Shown here piece after piece: positions 1 through 8,844 of a stretch of 20,959 nucleotides of DNA. Positions within the stretch are counted from its first letter, which is position 1. Each line of letters opens with the position of its first letter. The stretch is taken from positions 1 through 20,959 of the forward strand of contig WGBJ01000340.1 in NCBI GenBank assembly GCA_015494385.1, written 5' to 3'. The DNA comes from Marinosulfonomonas sp. (GTDB lineage: Bacteria; Pseudomonadota; Alphaproteobacteria; Rhodobacterales; Rhodobacteraceae). Under the pieces are notes generated by a model. It was not told the origin of the DNA. It made no database searches and was given only the letters and a program-made list of their open reading frames with translations. Both the position numbers and the translations under genes were made by a program.

Positions 1-1
1 C

Positions 2-1327
2 TCCCATACGATGGGGCCAATGGTGGCGGCGGGCCGGTTTTTGGACCTGTTGCGCGCCTCGCCGTTTCAGGCACACGGGTTGCGGGCGTCCTTGCACGGA
101 TCATTGGCCTTTACCGGCGTTGGCCACGCCACCGACCGCGCTACCATTCTGGGACTGGCCGGGTTCCTGCCCGAAACCTATGACGCCGAACAGGCCGAAG
201 CGGCACTGGCGGACATCAAGGCGCAAAAACAGGTCCGGCCCGAAGGTCTGCCCGCATTGAAATTCGACCCCGCCTGCGATCTGATCTTCGACTATGATCA
301 CCCCCTGTCTGGCCACGCCAACGGTATGATCCTGATGGCAACAGACGCGCAGGGTGATGTGGTGTTGCAGGAAACCTATTATTCCATCGGTGGCGGCTTT
401 GTGGTGACCGAGGCCGAGCAGGCACTGGAACCGGTTCTGGACGCCCGCGACGCCACCCGCCCCTATCCGTTCGAAACCGCGCAAATGATGCTGGATATGG
501 CGGCCAAAAGCGGCAAAACCATTGCCGAAATGAAACGCACCAATGAATTGGCCCATATGGGCATCAATGAATTTGAAACCCGTCTGACCCGCCTGTGGGA
601 CGCGATGAACGCCTGCATCGACCGCGGATTGTCCACCGATGGCACCCTGCCGGGCGGGTTGAACGTCAAACGCCGTGCCCGTGACATTCACCAGTCATTG
701 CAGGCCGAAGCGGGCCTGAACCTGACAGCCCCCCACACCATCAACGACTGGATGTGCGTCTATGCCATGGCGGTGAACGAGGAAAACGCAGCCGGCGGAC
801 AGGTCGTCACCGCCCCCACCAACGGCGCGGCGGGCGTGGTGCCTGCAGTGGCCCGCTACTGGCTGGACCATGTGCCGGGGGCATCCGTTTCCCGCATCCC
901 CGAATACCTGCTGACCGCCAGCGCCATCGGTGGTCTGATCAAACACAATGCCTCGATTTCCGGCGCGGAGTGTGGCTGTCAGGCCGAAATCGGCTCGGCC
1001 TCGGCAATGGCGGCAGCGGGCTTGTGCGCGGTGCTGGGCGGCACCCCGCAACAGGTGGAAAACGCCGCCGAAATCGCGCTGGAGCACCACCTTGGTATGA
1101 CCTGCGATCCCGTCAAAGGTCTGGTGCAGGTGCCCTGTATCGAACGCAACGGGCTGGGCGCGATCAAGGCCGTTTCCGCCGCCTCCCTCTCCATGCGCGG
1201 CGATGGCACCCATCTGGTGCCGCTGGATTCCTGCATCGAAACCATGCGCCAGACCGGTGTGGACATGAGCGAACGGTATAAGGAAACATCCCTCGGCGGG
1301 CTGGCGGTGAATATCCCGAATTGCTAG
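2..1327 (+). CDS. sdaA: L-serine ammonia-lyase (L-serine dehydratase), iron-sulfur type, 5'-partial
   Basis: This enzyme deaminates L-serine to pyruvate and ammonia in the cytoplasm using an oxygen-sensitive 4Fe-4S cluster. The frame is open to the left edge, and the codons before the ATG at 11 read Ser-His-Thr, which continues the family's conserved N-terminal SSHTMGP motif. That ATG is therefore internal and the true start lies outside the window. Three cysteines encoded at 977, 1103 and 1136 are spaced 42 and 11 residues apart, the spacing I recall for the cluster ligands of the bacterial single-chain enzyme. They sit in [15 protein letters not shown] and QVPCIERN. The C terminus looks complete. 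The protein fuses the alpha and beta domains that some Gram-positive bacteria encode separately. It converges on the alkX gene, with 65 bp of hairpin-rich sequence between the stops. Family assignment is firm. Confidence 0.95.
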   Translation, partial: SHTMGPMVAAGRFLDLLRASPFQAHGLRASLHGSLAFTGVGHATDRATILGLAGFLPETYDAEQAEAALADIKAQKQVRPEGLPALKFDPACDLIFDYDHPLSGHANGMILMATDAQGDVVLQETYYSIGGGFVVTEAEQALEPVLDARDATRPYPFETAQMMLDMAAKSGKTIAEMKRTNELAHMGINEFETRLTRLWDAMNACIDRGLSTDGTLPGGLNVKRRARDIHQSLQAEAGLNLTAPHTINDWMCVYAMAVNEENAAGGQVVTAPTNGAAGVVPAVARYWLDHVPGASVSRIPEYLLTASAIGGLIKHNASISGAECGCQAEIGSASAMAAAGLCAVLGGTPQQVENAAEIALEHHLGMTCDPVKGLVQVPCIERNGLGAIKAVSAASLSMRGDGTHLVPLDSCIETMRQTGVDMSERYKETSLGGLAVNIPNC

Positions 1328-1380
1328 GGGTAATACCCTTATCCTTCTTCTTGCCCAAAATACCTGCGCCGCAGGCAAAT

Positions 1381-1406
1381 GCGCGTGCCCCGTCAGGGGC
1401 GCGCGC
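1381..1406 (-). terminator. GC-rich hairpin at the alkX 3' end, stop codon in the loop
   Basis: The arms at 1381-1391 and 1396-1406 pair over 11 bp with one G-U, around the 4-nt loop GTCA at 1392-1395. The last three loop bases are the TGA stop of the minus-strand alkX gene. A second short hairpin (CCTGC-GCC-GCAGG, 1363-1375) and the motif TATTTTGGGCAAGAAGAAG follow on the minus strand. There is no clean U-tract, so a transcript-stabilising or lineage-specific 3'-end element is as likely as an intrinsic terminator. Confidence 0.45.
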
Positions 1407-2580
1407 TTGGGGCGACGCCGCAGGCGGCGCAATCCCACTGGATATCATCCATCCCGATAAACCGCGCCATCCGTCCGACCTCGGCCTCCAGCCTGAAAAC
1501 CCGCGCGTCCGTTGCCCGAACGCCCGCTTCCCACCATACCTGTTTCACCACCAGCACCCCCTTGGCCCGATCCGCCTTCATATCAATCCGCCCGACAAAC
1601 CGGTCACCTTCCAGCAGCGGATAAACGTAATATCCCCATTTGCGCTTGGCCGCAGGCACGAATATCTCGATCCTGTAGTCAAAACCGAACAGAGTGGCCA
1701 ACCGCGCCCGATCCCGCGCCACAGGATCAAACGGATTCACAATCCGCAACCGCGATGTCGGCACCTGAACCGCAGCAACCCGCGCCTCGATATCCTCAAG
1801 CGCAAAAGCCTCGCGCCAGCTTCCGTCCCGCGCCTGAACCTGAACCGGCACCAATCCGGCATCCGCGACCCAAGCCTTCGCCTCCACCGCGCTCATCGCG
1901 CCCCAGAACCGCTGAATCTCCCCGACCGTGCCAAACCCCAACCGCACCAGCGCCGCGCGGCACAGCCAATCCACCTGCGCCTCGTCCGCATGTGCCACCC
2001 CGCGCAAATCTGCCGGAATAACCCGCTCGGCCAAATCGTAAAACTTGGTGAAATCCTTGCGATGCGAGGTCGCCAATACCCCGGAATACCACATTTTATC
2101 CAGCTCGACCTTATGCGGCGGCCGTGACCACACGCCCTTTTTCGGCTTGGCCTTGGTGTCAAAGGCATGGGTCGAAAGCGGCCCTTCATCCCTGACCCGT
2201 TCAAGAATGGCCGCAACATCCGCAGCTTTCATCGCCGTCCTGTAATAGGACTGGTTCGCCATCTTGTCGGCATAGCGCCGGAATTGGCGCTGCCAATAGG
2301 GGTAGACCTCTATCGGCAAACACGACGCATCATGGGTGAAATGCTCGAACACCTCGCCCGCCGCCAATAACCCCTCCAGATCGCCCTCGCGATAGCTCTG
2401 GTTCCGGCTCCATAGAATATGGTCATGGGCGCGGGCCACATTGCGGATGGTGTCCAGTTGTACAAACCCCATCTGCCGGATGATCCCCATTACATCGGCC
2501 TGCCCAACCGGCGCCTTGGCCAGCCCAAGCGATTGCAGCCACAACCGGCGGGCATCACGATTATCAATCTGTAAAACCAT
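1393..2580 (-). CDS. YcaQ/AlkX-type winged-helix DNA glycosylase
   Basis: This is a 395-residue protein of the HTH_42 (YcaQ/AlkZ) family. Members are monofunctional DNA glycosylases made of tandem winged-helix domains that excise bulky alkylated bases; the E. coli YcaQ branch unhooks interstrand crosslinks. The diagnostic catalytic motif is visible as Q41-L-D43 within FVQLDTI, followed by NVARAHDHILWSR. QxD, rather than QxQ, fits the YcaQ/AlkX branch instead of the AlkZ branch devoted to azinomycin-type self-resistance. A TTG at 2601 could add seven residues, but I chose the ATG at 2580 because the family normally begins just before the DARRLWL helix. The length is close to that of E. coli YcaQ (about 410). 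The stop codon lies in the loop of a GC-rich hairpin. It is divergent from the oxidoreductase gene. The family is certain; the lesion specificity is inferred from the motif. Confidence 0.88.
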   Translation of the reverse strand: MVLQIDNRDARRLWLQSLGLAKAPVGQADVMGIIRQMGFVQLDTIRNVARAHDHILWSRNQSYREGDLEGLLAAGEVFEHFTHDASCLPIEVYPYWQRQFRRYADKMANQSYYRTAMKAADVAAILERVRDEGPLSTHAFDTKAKPKKGVWSRPPHKVELDKMWYSGVLATSHRKDFTKFYDLAERVIPADLRGVAHADEAQVDWLCRAALVRLGFGTVGEIQRFWGAMSAVEAKAWVADAGLVPVQVQARDGSWREAFALEDIEARVAAVQVPTSRLRIVNPFDPVARDRARLATLFGFDYRIEIFVPAAKRKWGYYVYPLLEGDRFVGRIDMKADRAKGVLVVKQVWWEAGVRATDARVFRLEAEVGRMARFIGMDDIQWDCAACGVAPSARP

Positions 2581-2654
2581 CCCGCCAATATGGCGCGCCA
2601 AACAGAATACCGATAGCCCCTTGCGCCAAACAGCAATCTGTTTTTATCTGCCGT

Positions 2655-3455
2655 ATGACATATGACACAATCATCATCGGCGGCGGCATCATCGGTTGCA
2701 CCACCGCATTCCACCTGTCCCGCAAGGGTCAAAAGGTTCTGCTGCTGGAGCGGGATAAAATCGCCACCGGCACCACCGGCAACAGTTTCGCCTGGGCCAA
2801 TGCCAGCGTCAAAACCACAGACAGGACCTATCACAATCTGAACGCGGCCGGCGTGAAGGGGTATAACGCCCTGCAAGACGAATTCGGCAATGAAACGCCG
2901 GGCATCGACCCGACCGGCGCGCTGGAAGTCGTGTCAAAGTCCGATACCGACGGGTATAAGGCGATGCAGGCCCAAGCCCGCGCCCTGACGGCGTTCGGTT
3001 ATGCCAACCGCTGGGTTTCAAACGCCCCGCCGCTGCGCCACATGTATTATTCCGCGCCGAAAAACGAATTGCACATCCTGCCGGAATTCAATGGCGGGCT
3101 GAAAATTGCCTCGGATGATATTGACGGGATGATCATTGAGAACCAGACACCGGACCACCTGCGCAAGATGGGGCAATTGCTGCTGGATCGCGCCTATACC
3201 CTGCTGCCGCAGCTGACCGGCACCATCGACATAGTTGATTGCGATCTGGGCATTGGCGTGCGCCCCTACCCGACCGATGGCAAAACCATCATCGGCCCCA
3301 TGCCGGATGCCAAAGGCCTGCATATCATAGCCACCCACAGCGGCATCACCCTTGCACCAGTGCTTGGCAAATTGATGGCCGAGGCAATCACAACGGGCAG
3401 CTATCCAGAGATGCTCGCCCCCTTTGGCCTAACCCGTTTCACAGGTTTTGCCTAA
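2655..3455 (+). CDS. DadA-like FAD-dependent oxidoreductase, apparently with an internal deletion
   Basis: The protein belongs to the glycine/D-amino-acid oxidase (DAO/DadA) fold, which oxidises amines or amino acids with FAD. The N-terminal dinucleotide-binding motif GGGIIG (residues 9-14), with Glu32 closing the first beta-alpha-beta unit, is intact. The C-terminal family signature is also present (RPYPTDGKTIIGPMP, then HSGITLAP). The whole protein is only 266 residues, whereas relatives are usually about 350-420. The N-terminal part ending in YANRWVS (about residue 122) runs directly into a segment (APPLRHMYYSAP) that normally lies roughly 100 residues further on. The reading frame is kept. 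The missing stretch would include much of the substrate-binding region, so activity is doubtful. Its stop overlaps the start of the downstream exporter (TAATG). No convincing ribosome-binding site precedes the ATG. Confidence 0.8.
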   Translation: MTYDTIIIGGGIIGCTTAFHLSRKGQKVLLLERDKIATGTTGNSFAWANASVKTTDRTYHNLNAAGVKGYNALQDEFGNETPGIDPTGALEVVSKSDTDGYKAMQAQARALTAFGYANRWVSNAPPLRHMYYSAPKNELHILPEFNGGLKIASDDIDGMIIENQTPDHLRKMGQLLLDRAYTLLPQLTGTIDIVDCDLGIGVRPYPTDGKTIIGPMPDAKGLHIIATHSGITLAPVLGKLMAEAITTGSYPEMLAPFGLTRFTGFA

Positions 3456-4357
3456 TGCATAATGACCGTCCCCTTCTCGGCATCCTGCTGATGGCCACCT
3501 TCTGTGTCATGGCCCCCTTTGCGGATGCCGTGGCCAAGGTGCTGGGCGGCACCGTTCCGGTGATCCAGATTGTCGTCTTCCGCTTTTTCATTCAGATGCT
3601 GATCCTGCTGCCCATTGTCCTGCTGACAAAACGCGGCCTCAGGATGAACCGGCGGACCCTTGGCCTGCTGTTCCTGCGTTCTATCCTGCATATCATCGGC
3701 ATTGGCGCGATGTTCCTGTCGCTGATCTATCTGCCGCTGGCCGAAGCCATCGCCATCGCCTTTGTCGAACCCTTCCTGCTGTTGCTGCTGGGCTGGCTGT
3801 TGCTAAAGGAACATGTCGGCCCGCATCGGCTGATTGCCTGCGCCATCGGGTTTGTCGGCACCCTGTTGGTGATCCAGCCCAGTTTCGCCAATGTCGGTTA
3901 TGCCGCGCTGCTTCCGCTGATTGTTGCCGTGGCCTTTGCCGGTTTCATGATCGTCACCCGTCAGTTAACGGCAAAATCCGATCCGATCACATTGCAGGCT
4001 GTCAGCGGTGGCATGGCTTTGCTGGTGCTGGCCCTGATACTGTGGATCACCTCGCCCTACGAAATCCCTGCCCTGACGCTGATTACCCCGAGTGATGCGG
4101 ATTTGGCATTGCTGGCGATCCTTGGCGTCTTGGGCACATTGGCGCATCTGGTCATGACGTGGTCGCTGCAATTCGCCCCAACAGCCACCCTTGCGCCTGT
4201 GCAATACCTCGAGATCCCTTTCGCCACATTGATCGGCTGGCTGATTTTCAGGGACTTTCCCAACGGGCTGGCCGCCACCGGCATCCTGATCACAGTTGCC
4301 GCCGGTCTTTATATCGTCATGCGGGAACGGCGGTTGGCCATCGACTCGATCGCCTAA
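3455..4357 (+). CDS. EamA-family (DMT superfamily) transporter
   Basis: This is a 300-residue, strongly hydrophobic inner-membrane protein with about ten predicted transmembrane helices in two repeats, the usual EamA/RhaT-like architecture for exporters of metabolites or amino acids. The first repeat contains FADAVAKVLGG and the helix start VFRFFIQMLILLPI; conserved EamA-type segments are PLAEAIAIAFVEPFLLLLLGWLLLKE in the first half and the matching APVQYLEIPFATLIGWLIFRD in the second. The start is the ATG that shares its A with the stop codon of the oxidoreductase gene (TAATG), pointing to coupled translation. At its 3' end the stop overlaps that of the convergent thiamine pyrophosphokinase gene. 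The substrate cannot be read from sequence. Coupling to an amine-oxidase-like gene suggests a related small molecule, but that is only inference. Confidence 0.88.
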   Translation: MHNDRPLLGILLMATFCVMAPFADAVAKVLGGTVPVIQIVVFRFFIQMLILLPIVLLTKRGLRMNRRTLGLLFLRSILHIIGIGAMFLSLIYLPLAEAIAIAFVEPFLLLLLGWLLLKEHVGPHRLIACAIGFVGTLLVIQPSFANVGYAALLPLIVAVAFAGFMIVTRQLTAKSDPITLQAVSGGMALLVLALILWITSPYEIPALTLITPSDADLALLAILGVLGTLAHLVMTWSLQFAPTATLAPVQYLEIPFATLIGWLIFRDFPNGLAATGILITVAAGLYIVMRERRLAIDSIA

Positions 4358-5025
4358 ATCCCCCCTGTCAGCGCCTCGATTGCCGCTTTCAAATGAATCC
4401 GCGGCAATATCCCCAACAGTTTGCGGCTGGAAACACGCAACGTCACCTCAGTGTCGTTGGTTTCATTAGAGGTTCCAATGATCCGGTCAGGGGCCATTTC
4501 AAGCCCTTCCACAGGCCAGCGAAGCCCCGTTGCATCAACCCGGCACGGCGATAGCGGGAACAATGAAAAGCGGGTGCCAACCGGCAATTTGATCCGCATC
4601 GAAATTGGCGCCAGAAAACACAAATCCACCTCGCCCAGCAGAATGCAGCGCTGTTCCGGGTGACGCAGTAGCGAACTATAGGCGGCCAGCTCATGGTCCA
4701 GCCGTTGTCCGGTAAAACCGGTTGCCAGTATCAAAGGTGCCTGAATAGCGCGCAGACATTTGTCAAAATCCGTGCTGTCCTGATCGGCCACACGAAATAC
4801 CTTATCCGCCGGTAATTGCCCCAGAGTTTCCGGCGTCAGGGAATCAAGATCACCGATCACACCATCGGGCATATACCCCATGTCCAGCGCGGCATTGGCA
4901 CCTCCATCCGCAGCATAAAGAATCGGTGCGATTGTTAACGCCTGTTTCACAACTTCGGGAAAGGATCGTCCGGCGCCAAGCAGGGTGACAGCATGATTTA
5001 CCACTATATCTGGGGGATTCATCAT
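4354..5025 (-). CDS. thiN: thiamine pyrophosphokinase
   Basis: Thiamine pyrophosphokinase (EC 2.7.6.2) transfers pyrophosphate from ATP to thiamine, making the cofactor thiamine diphosphate in one step in the cytoplasm. Expected motifs appear in order: AADGGAN (residues 38-44), IGDLDS (57-62), DQDSTDFDKCL (81-91) and a GQRLDH segment (106-111), followed by the C-terminal beta-sandwich with GTSNE (184-188). The 223-residue length fits the bacterial single-domain enzyme. Two adjacent ATG codons can serve as the start; I kept the first. Most proteobacteria instead make thiamine diphosphate through ThiL, but salvage kinases of this type are common in Rhodobacterales. The gene is divergent from the acidic-protein gene, and its stop overlaps that of the convergent DMT transporter (shared bases 4354-4357), with no terminator between them. 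Confidence 0.9.
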   Translation of the reverse strand: MMNPPDIVVNHAVTLLGAGRSFPEVVKQALTIAPILYAADGGANAALDMGYMPDGVIGDLDSLTPETLGQLPADKVFRVADQDSTDFDKCLRAIQAPLILATGFTGQRLDHELAAYSSLLRHPEQRCILLGEVDLCFLAPISMRIKLPVGTRFSLFPLSPCRVDATGLRWPVEGLEMAPDRIIGTSNETNDTEVTLRVSSRKLLGILPRIHLKAAIEALTGGI

Positions 5026-5170
5026 TAATAAACACTAATTTGTTGAAGAAACCACATTTCCGCCATGAATTAATACCTAAAAATTCCCAGTTTTGTTCGT
5101 CAAATAGAACCATTCGCTAGTGAAAATCCAGCGACTAATATATAAAAGACGATACGGAAGTGAGCAGGTC
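5026..5170. promoter_or_regulatory. AT-rich divergent promoter region, thiN / acidic-protein gene
   Basis: This 145-bp stretch separates two divergent genes and is clearly more AT-rich than the coding sequence around it. TATAAA-like sequence at about 5137-5145 could serve as a plus-strand -10 element, and GGAAGTGAG just before the ATG at 5171 is a plausible ribosome-binding site. A GTG at 5120 could extend the acidic protein by 17 residues but lacks such a site. No exact promoter or operator can be fixed by eye. Confidence 0.4.
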
Positions 5171-7114
5171 ATGACTCGTGCGAGTAAAATTTTAACAGTT
5201 TCCTACGGCACATTCTCGTGCACACTCGAAGGGTTTGACGACACTTTGGGCACGATGAAGGCCATTGCGGAATACTTTCGCGATTTGTCGTCCAAGGACC
5301 GCTATTTCGGTGCCGAACCTCCGGCGCTTGATCCCGAAGCCCTTGCCAATGTGGCCAGTCGTGGCGCCAACCTTCAGGTCGAGGCCCAAGTCAGCGAAAG
5401 CGGCGTCCATCTGACGCCCCGCGAAAAACCGGCCGCCAGCGCACAACCGCAAACGCCGTTCAGTGCCACGATGCCGGACCTTTCCCTGAAAAGGGAAATT
5501 CCGGCGCAGGAAAAACAGGAAGATGTGCAAAACACGCTGGTTGTTCCTTCCAGCGAATACGATGATGCGCAGGACGAAGCCTTGGTCAAATCGGCGCACG
5601 TGCCCGACAATCCGGTGCTGAAACAGGAAACTGCTGAACCGGGGACCGAAAGCATCGCCGCCAAATTACGCCGCATCCGTGCGGTTGTGGCCGCCAAACA
5701 GGCAACCAGTTCCACGTCCTCGATCTTTGCCGAGGATTTCCAGCCCGAACCGGAAGACGGGCAAAAAGACAACGCTGCAAACGAGGAAGACGAGCCTGCA
5801 AGCAAAGAGCCGCAAAATGCGCTTGCGGCCGACCAGCCCGCAACATCGACCGATCAAAAGACAGCGGCAGAAGAATCCCCGCACGCCCTCTCCCCTTCAG
5901 AGGATGAAGAGGATGATATGAGCATCACCCTTCCCGATGTGGACTTCCCGCTGGAAGACGACTTTGATCTGGATGACGAAGACATGTCGGTTGCCAATAT
6001 TCTGGATGTCGTCGAGGACGAGGAAGAAGAACCAGAGGAAGAAACCGTTTCCGCACAGGACAAGGATGAAACAGCGCAGGTCGATGACAGCCGGACTGAA
6101 CCCAACGCAGAGCCGGAAGACGTGAAATCCGCCGTGCGTCCGGTTCATCCTGTTGTTCATCCTGTTCGAACAGAACCGGCCCAGCCGCAAGATAGCGAAC
6201 CGCAAACAGAAATCGCCGATCAGACACCAATTGATCCTGATTTGGTGCCTGACACCGAAACCGTTCGCAGTGCCGTAAAAGGGATTCTGGGAAAGACAAG
6301 CCTGTCCGAAGATGACGAAAGCGAATTGTTCACCCAGCTGGCAAGCATCGAGATTGAAGAAACCACGTCTCAGGCCTCGATCTCGCTTGATCGTGGCATT
6401 GGTGCTGCCTTGCGTGCCGATCGTGCCAACCGTGTTATGAACACCGAAGGGGGTGCCGAAGACGAAGTTGCGCTGGAGCGCCTGCTGGAGGAAACCAACG
6501 CCAAGCTGGATACCAGCGAAAGCCATCGCCGCCGCTCGGCCATCTCGCATCTGCGTGCCGCTGTTGCTGCAACTTTTGCCGACAGAAAACTTGATCTGGG
6601 CGACCCGGACGGCGCAGGTGACGGTGCCGAACCGTATCGGTCCGCTTTGGCAGATGTTGTCCAGCCCAAAACCGCAAACAGTTACGTCGAACCCGATGAT
6701 AGCGGCGTTGCCCCTTTGGTTCTGGCAACGGATCAACGTGTCGATATTGAAAACAGAGCCAAAGACGGGCTGACCCTTGTTGACGCCCCGATTGATGATC
6801 GGGACAAATTAATTGCCGACAACACAAGCTTTGCCGATTTTGTCAACGAAGTCGGGGCAACCGAATTGCCTGATTTGATGGAGGCCGCAGCCGCCTATGC
6901 AGCCTATATCGAGGGCCGCCCCCATTTTGCACGGCCACAGATTATGCGTCAGGTTGCGGAATTTACCGGCAAAGAGCGTTTCAACCGTGAAGAGGGATTG
7001 CGTTCCTTCGGGCAATTGCTGCGTCAGGGCAAGATTGTCAAAATCCGCCGTGGGCAATTCTCGATTGCCGACAACACGCGGTTCAAGCCGTCAACGCCGA
7101 TGGCGGGCGAATAA
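5171..7114 (+). CDS. large acidic protein of unknown function, conserved N- and C-terminal modules
   Basis: I recognise this as a type of protein seen in Rhodobacterales but know of no established function. It has 647 residues and three parts. A well-conserved-looking N-terminal module (about residues 1-80) contains KILTVSYGTFSCTLEGF and MKAIAEYFRDLSSKDRYFGAE. A long low-complexity middle is rich in Asp, Glu, Pro and Gln, with an intensely acidic stretch at about 244-312 (for example EDDFDLDDEDM). A basic C-terminal module of about 90 residues (TSFADFVNEVG through QGKIVKIRRGQFSIAD) looks globular and may resemble a winged helix. No signal peptide or transmembrane helix is seen. The ATG at 5171 is preferred because GGAAGTGAG precedes it and the N-terminal module begins there. 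The gene stands alone and ends at a strong terminator. A scaffold or nucleic-acid-linked role is only a guess. Confidence 0.8.
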   Translation: MTRASKILTVSYGTFSCTLEGFDDTLGTMKAIAEYFRDLSSKDRYFGAEPPALDPEALANVASRGANLQVEAQVSESGVHLTPREKPAASAQPQTPFSATMPDLSLKREIPAQEKQEDVQNTLVVPSSEYDDAQDEALVKSAHVPDNPVLKQETAEPGTESIAAKLRRIRAVVAAKQATSSTSSIFAEDFQPEPEDGQKDNAANEEDEPASKEPQNALAADQPATSTDQKTAAEESPHALSPSEDEEDDMSITLPDVDFPLEDDFDLDDEDMSVANILDVVEDEEEEPEEETVSAQDKDETAQVDDSRTEPNAEPEDVKSAVRPVHPVVHPVRTEPAQPQDSEPQTEIADQTPIDPDLVPDTETVRSAVKGILGKTSLSEDDESELFTQLASIEIEETTSQASISLDRGIGAALRADRANRVMNTEGGAEDEVALERLLEETNAKLDTSESHRRRSAISHLRAAVAATFADRKLDLGDPDGAGDGAEPYRSALADVVQPKTANSYVEPDDSGVAPLVLATDQRVDIENRAKDGLTLVDAPIDDRDKLIADNTSFADFVNEVGATELPDLMEAAAAYAAYIEGRPHFARPQIMRQVAEFTGKERFNREEGLRSFGQLLRQGKIVKIRRGQFSIADNTRFKPSTPMAGE

Positions 7115-7139
7115 CTGTAACCGTTCAATCGGTTTTACG

Positions 7140-7171
7140 AAAAAGGGTGGCTGTTTCAGCCACCCTTTTTT
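7140..7171. terminator. bidirectional intrinsic terminator
   Basis: A perfect 9-bp stem (GGGTGGCTG at 7145-7153, CAGCCACCC at 7157-7165) closes a TTT loop. It has five A residues on the left and six T residues on the right, so it works as an intrinsic terminator in both directions. It serves the acidic-protein gene on the plus strand and the purA-DUF2842 unit on the minus strand, whose stop codon begins three bases beyond it. Confidence 0.92.
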
Positions 7172-7173
7172 AT

Positions 7174-7416
7174 TTATTCATCGTCGTTTTCAGCGTCCGG
7201 ATCAGCCTTGCCAACCCCCAGAAACACCGATTTGAACGGCATCATCCATAAAAATCCCAGAACGACATAGACAATCAGTTCCAGCCAGAACGGCGGGCGG
7301 TCAAACAGCGACACCACAAACAGCGCCGCCGCGATATACAGCGGCAGGCCAACCAGCAGGATCACCAGCGACCAGCGCTTGCGGGCCTTGTATGACAGTT
7401 TCGGTTCTCTGGTCAT
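7174..7416 (-). CDS. DUF2842 family small membrane protein
   Basis: This 80-residue protein matches the DUF2842 family of alphaproteobacteria as I recall it: a basic start (KLSYKARKRW), a first transmembrane helix (VILLVGLPLYIAAALFVV), the linker FDRPPFW, a second helix (ELIVYVVLGFLWMMPF), then FKSVFLGVGKADPDA. Function is unknown. Its ATG overlaps the TGA of purA by one base (TGATG), so it is probably translated by termination-reinitiation after purA. It ends at the bidirectional terminator and is therefore the last gene of a two-gene unit. Confidence 0.85.
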   Translation of the reverse strand: MTREPKLSYKARKRWSLVILLVGLPLYIAAALFVVSLFDRPPFWLELIVYVVLGFLWMMPFKSVFLGVGKADPDAENDDE

Positions 7417-8708
7417 CAGTCGGCAAACGGGTCAGTGACAAGAATGGTATCCTCGCGCTCTGGCGAGGTGGACAGCATTGCCACGGGGCAATCAATCAAC
7501 TCCTCGACACGTCGCACATATTTGATCGCCTCGGCGGGCAGATCGTTCCAGCTGCGCGCGCCAACGGTGCTTTCCGACCAGCCCTTCATGGTTTCATAGA
7601 CCGGCGTCACGCGGGCCTGTTGTTCGGCGGCGGTGGGTAGGTAATCCAGCCGTTTGCCATCCAGTTCATAGGCCACACAGATTTTCAGCTCTTCCAGCCC
7701 GTCCAGCACGTCCAGTTTGGTAAAGGCAATGCCGTTGATGCCCGAAATCGCGCAGGTCTGGCGCACCAGAACCGCATCAAACCAGCCACAACGCCGCGCG
7801 CGGCCTGTGACCGTGCCCTTTTCGTGGCCGACGGTGGCCAGATGCTCGCCAACCTCGTCAAACAATTCGCAGGCAAAGGGGCCTTCGCCAACCCGCGTGG
7901 TATAGGCCTTGACGATGCCCAGCACATAATCAATCGCGCCCGGTCCCATGCCCACACCCGATGCCGCCATACCGGCGGTGGTGGTAGAGGATGTCACATA
8001 CGGATAGGTGCCGAAATCAACGTCCAGCAGTGATCCTTGTGCGCCTTCAAACAGGATACGTTTGCCCGCCTTGCGCTTTTCGTTCAGCACCTTCCAGACG
8101 GGGGCCGCATAGGGCAGAACCTCGGGTGCAATCTCTAGCAGCGCCTGTTTCAGGCCCGCCGGATCGACCGGTTCCAGCCCCAGACCTTTGCGCAGGGCAT
8201 TGTGGTGGGTCAGCAGGCGCTCAATACGCAGATCCAGCGTAGCTTCGTCTGCCAGATCGGCCACCCGGATCACCCGACGGCCTACCTTGTCTTCGTAACA
8301 GGGGCCAATGCCGCGGCCTGTGGTGCCGATTTTGGCAACCGAATTCTGGCTTTCTCGCGCCCGGTCCAATTCGCCGTGGATCGGCAGGATCAACGGGGTA
8401 TTTTCCGCGACCATCAGGTTTTCGGTGGAAATCTCCACCCCCTGCCCGCGCAGTTTTTCCATTTCGGCGACAAAGGCCCAGGGGTCCAGCACCACACCGT
8501 TGCCGATCACCGCCAGCTTGCCTTTGCGCAGCAGGCCCGAGGGCAGCACCGACAGTTTGTAGACATTGCCGTCAATCACCAGCGTGTGACCCGCGTTGTG
8601 ACCGCCCTGAAAGCGCGCGATCACATCGGCGCGCTCGCTTAGCCAGTCCACAATCTTGCCTTTTCCCTCGTCACCCCATTGTGCGCCGACGACAACTACA
8701 TTGGCCAT
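7416..8708 (-). CDS. purA: adenylosuccinate synthetase
   Basis: This cytoplasmic enzyme joins IMP and aspartate using GTP to give adenylosuccinate, the first committed step from IMP to AMP (EC 6.3.4.4). The 430-residue length is typical. The N terminus [18 protein letters not shown] holds the GTP-binding P-loop-like motif with catalytic Asp13, and [10 protein letters not shown] supplies His41. Later signatures include [18 protein letters not shown] and [24 protein letters not shown] chose the ATG at 8708 because it gives the canonical N terminus and has GGGGA seven bases upstream; the frame stays open for 34 more codons upstream, but they look unrelated to the family. The gene is divergent from the DUF6524-like gene and coupled to the DUF2842 gene downstream. 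Confidence 0.97.
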   Translation of the reverse strand: MANVVVVGAQWGDEGKGKIVDWLSERADVIARFQGGHNAGHTLVIDGNVYKLSVLPSGLLRKGKLAVIGNGVVLDPWAFVAEMEKLRGQGVEISTENLMVAENTPLILPIHGELDRARESQNSVAKIGTTGRGIGPCYEDKVGRRVIRVADLADEATLDLRIERLLTHHNALRKGLGLEPVDPAGLKQALLEIAPEVLPYAAPVWKVLNEKRKAGKRILFEGAQGSLLDVDFGTYPYVTSSTTTAGMAASGVGMGPGAIDYVLGIVKAYTTRVGEGPFACELFDEVGEHLATVGHEKGTVTGRARRCGWFDAVLVRQTCAISGINGIAFTKLDVLDGLEELKICVAYELDGKRLDYLPTAAEQQARVTPVYETMKGWSESTVGARSWNDLPAEAIKYVRRVEELIDCPVAMLSTSPEREDTILVTDPFAD

Positions 8709-8844
8709 TAAGAATCCCCAGACATCCGTTAAATTTCGCGCCTTTGTAGCCACAGCCCCGCTCCAATGGAACCGGTAAAATCGCCGCCCTACTGGACAGG
8801 CAGGCCACAAACCTGCAAATCATTGCCAAAAAGGGGTTAGATTT

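Noticed and set aside
1321..2127. 268-codon plus-strand frame opposite alkX
   Set aside because: Translation is rich in Pro, Arg and His with no domain; the minus-strand glycosylase explains the region.
8709..8810. N-terminal extension of purA by 34 codons
   Set aside because: The extension is unrelated to the family and runs through the promoter region; the ATG at 8708 gives the canonical N terminus.
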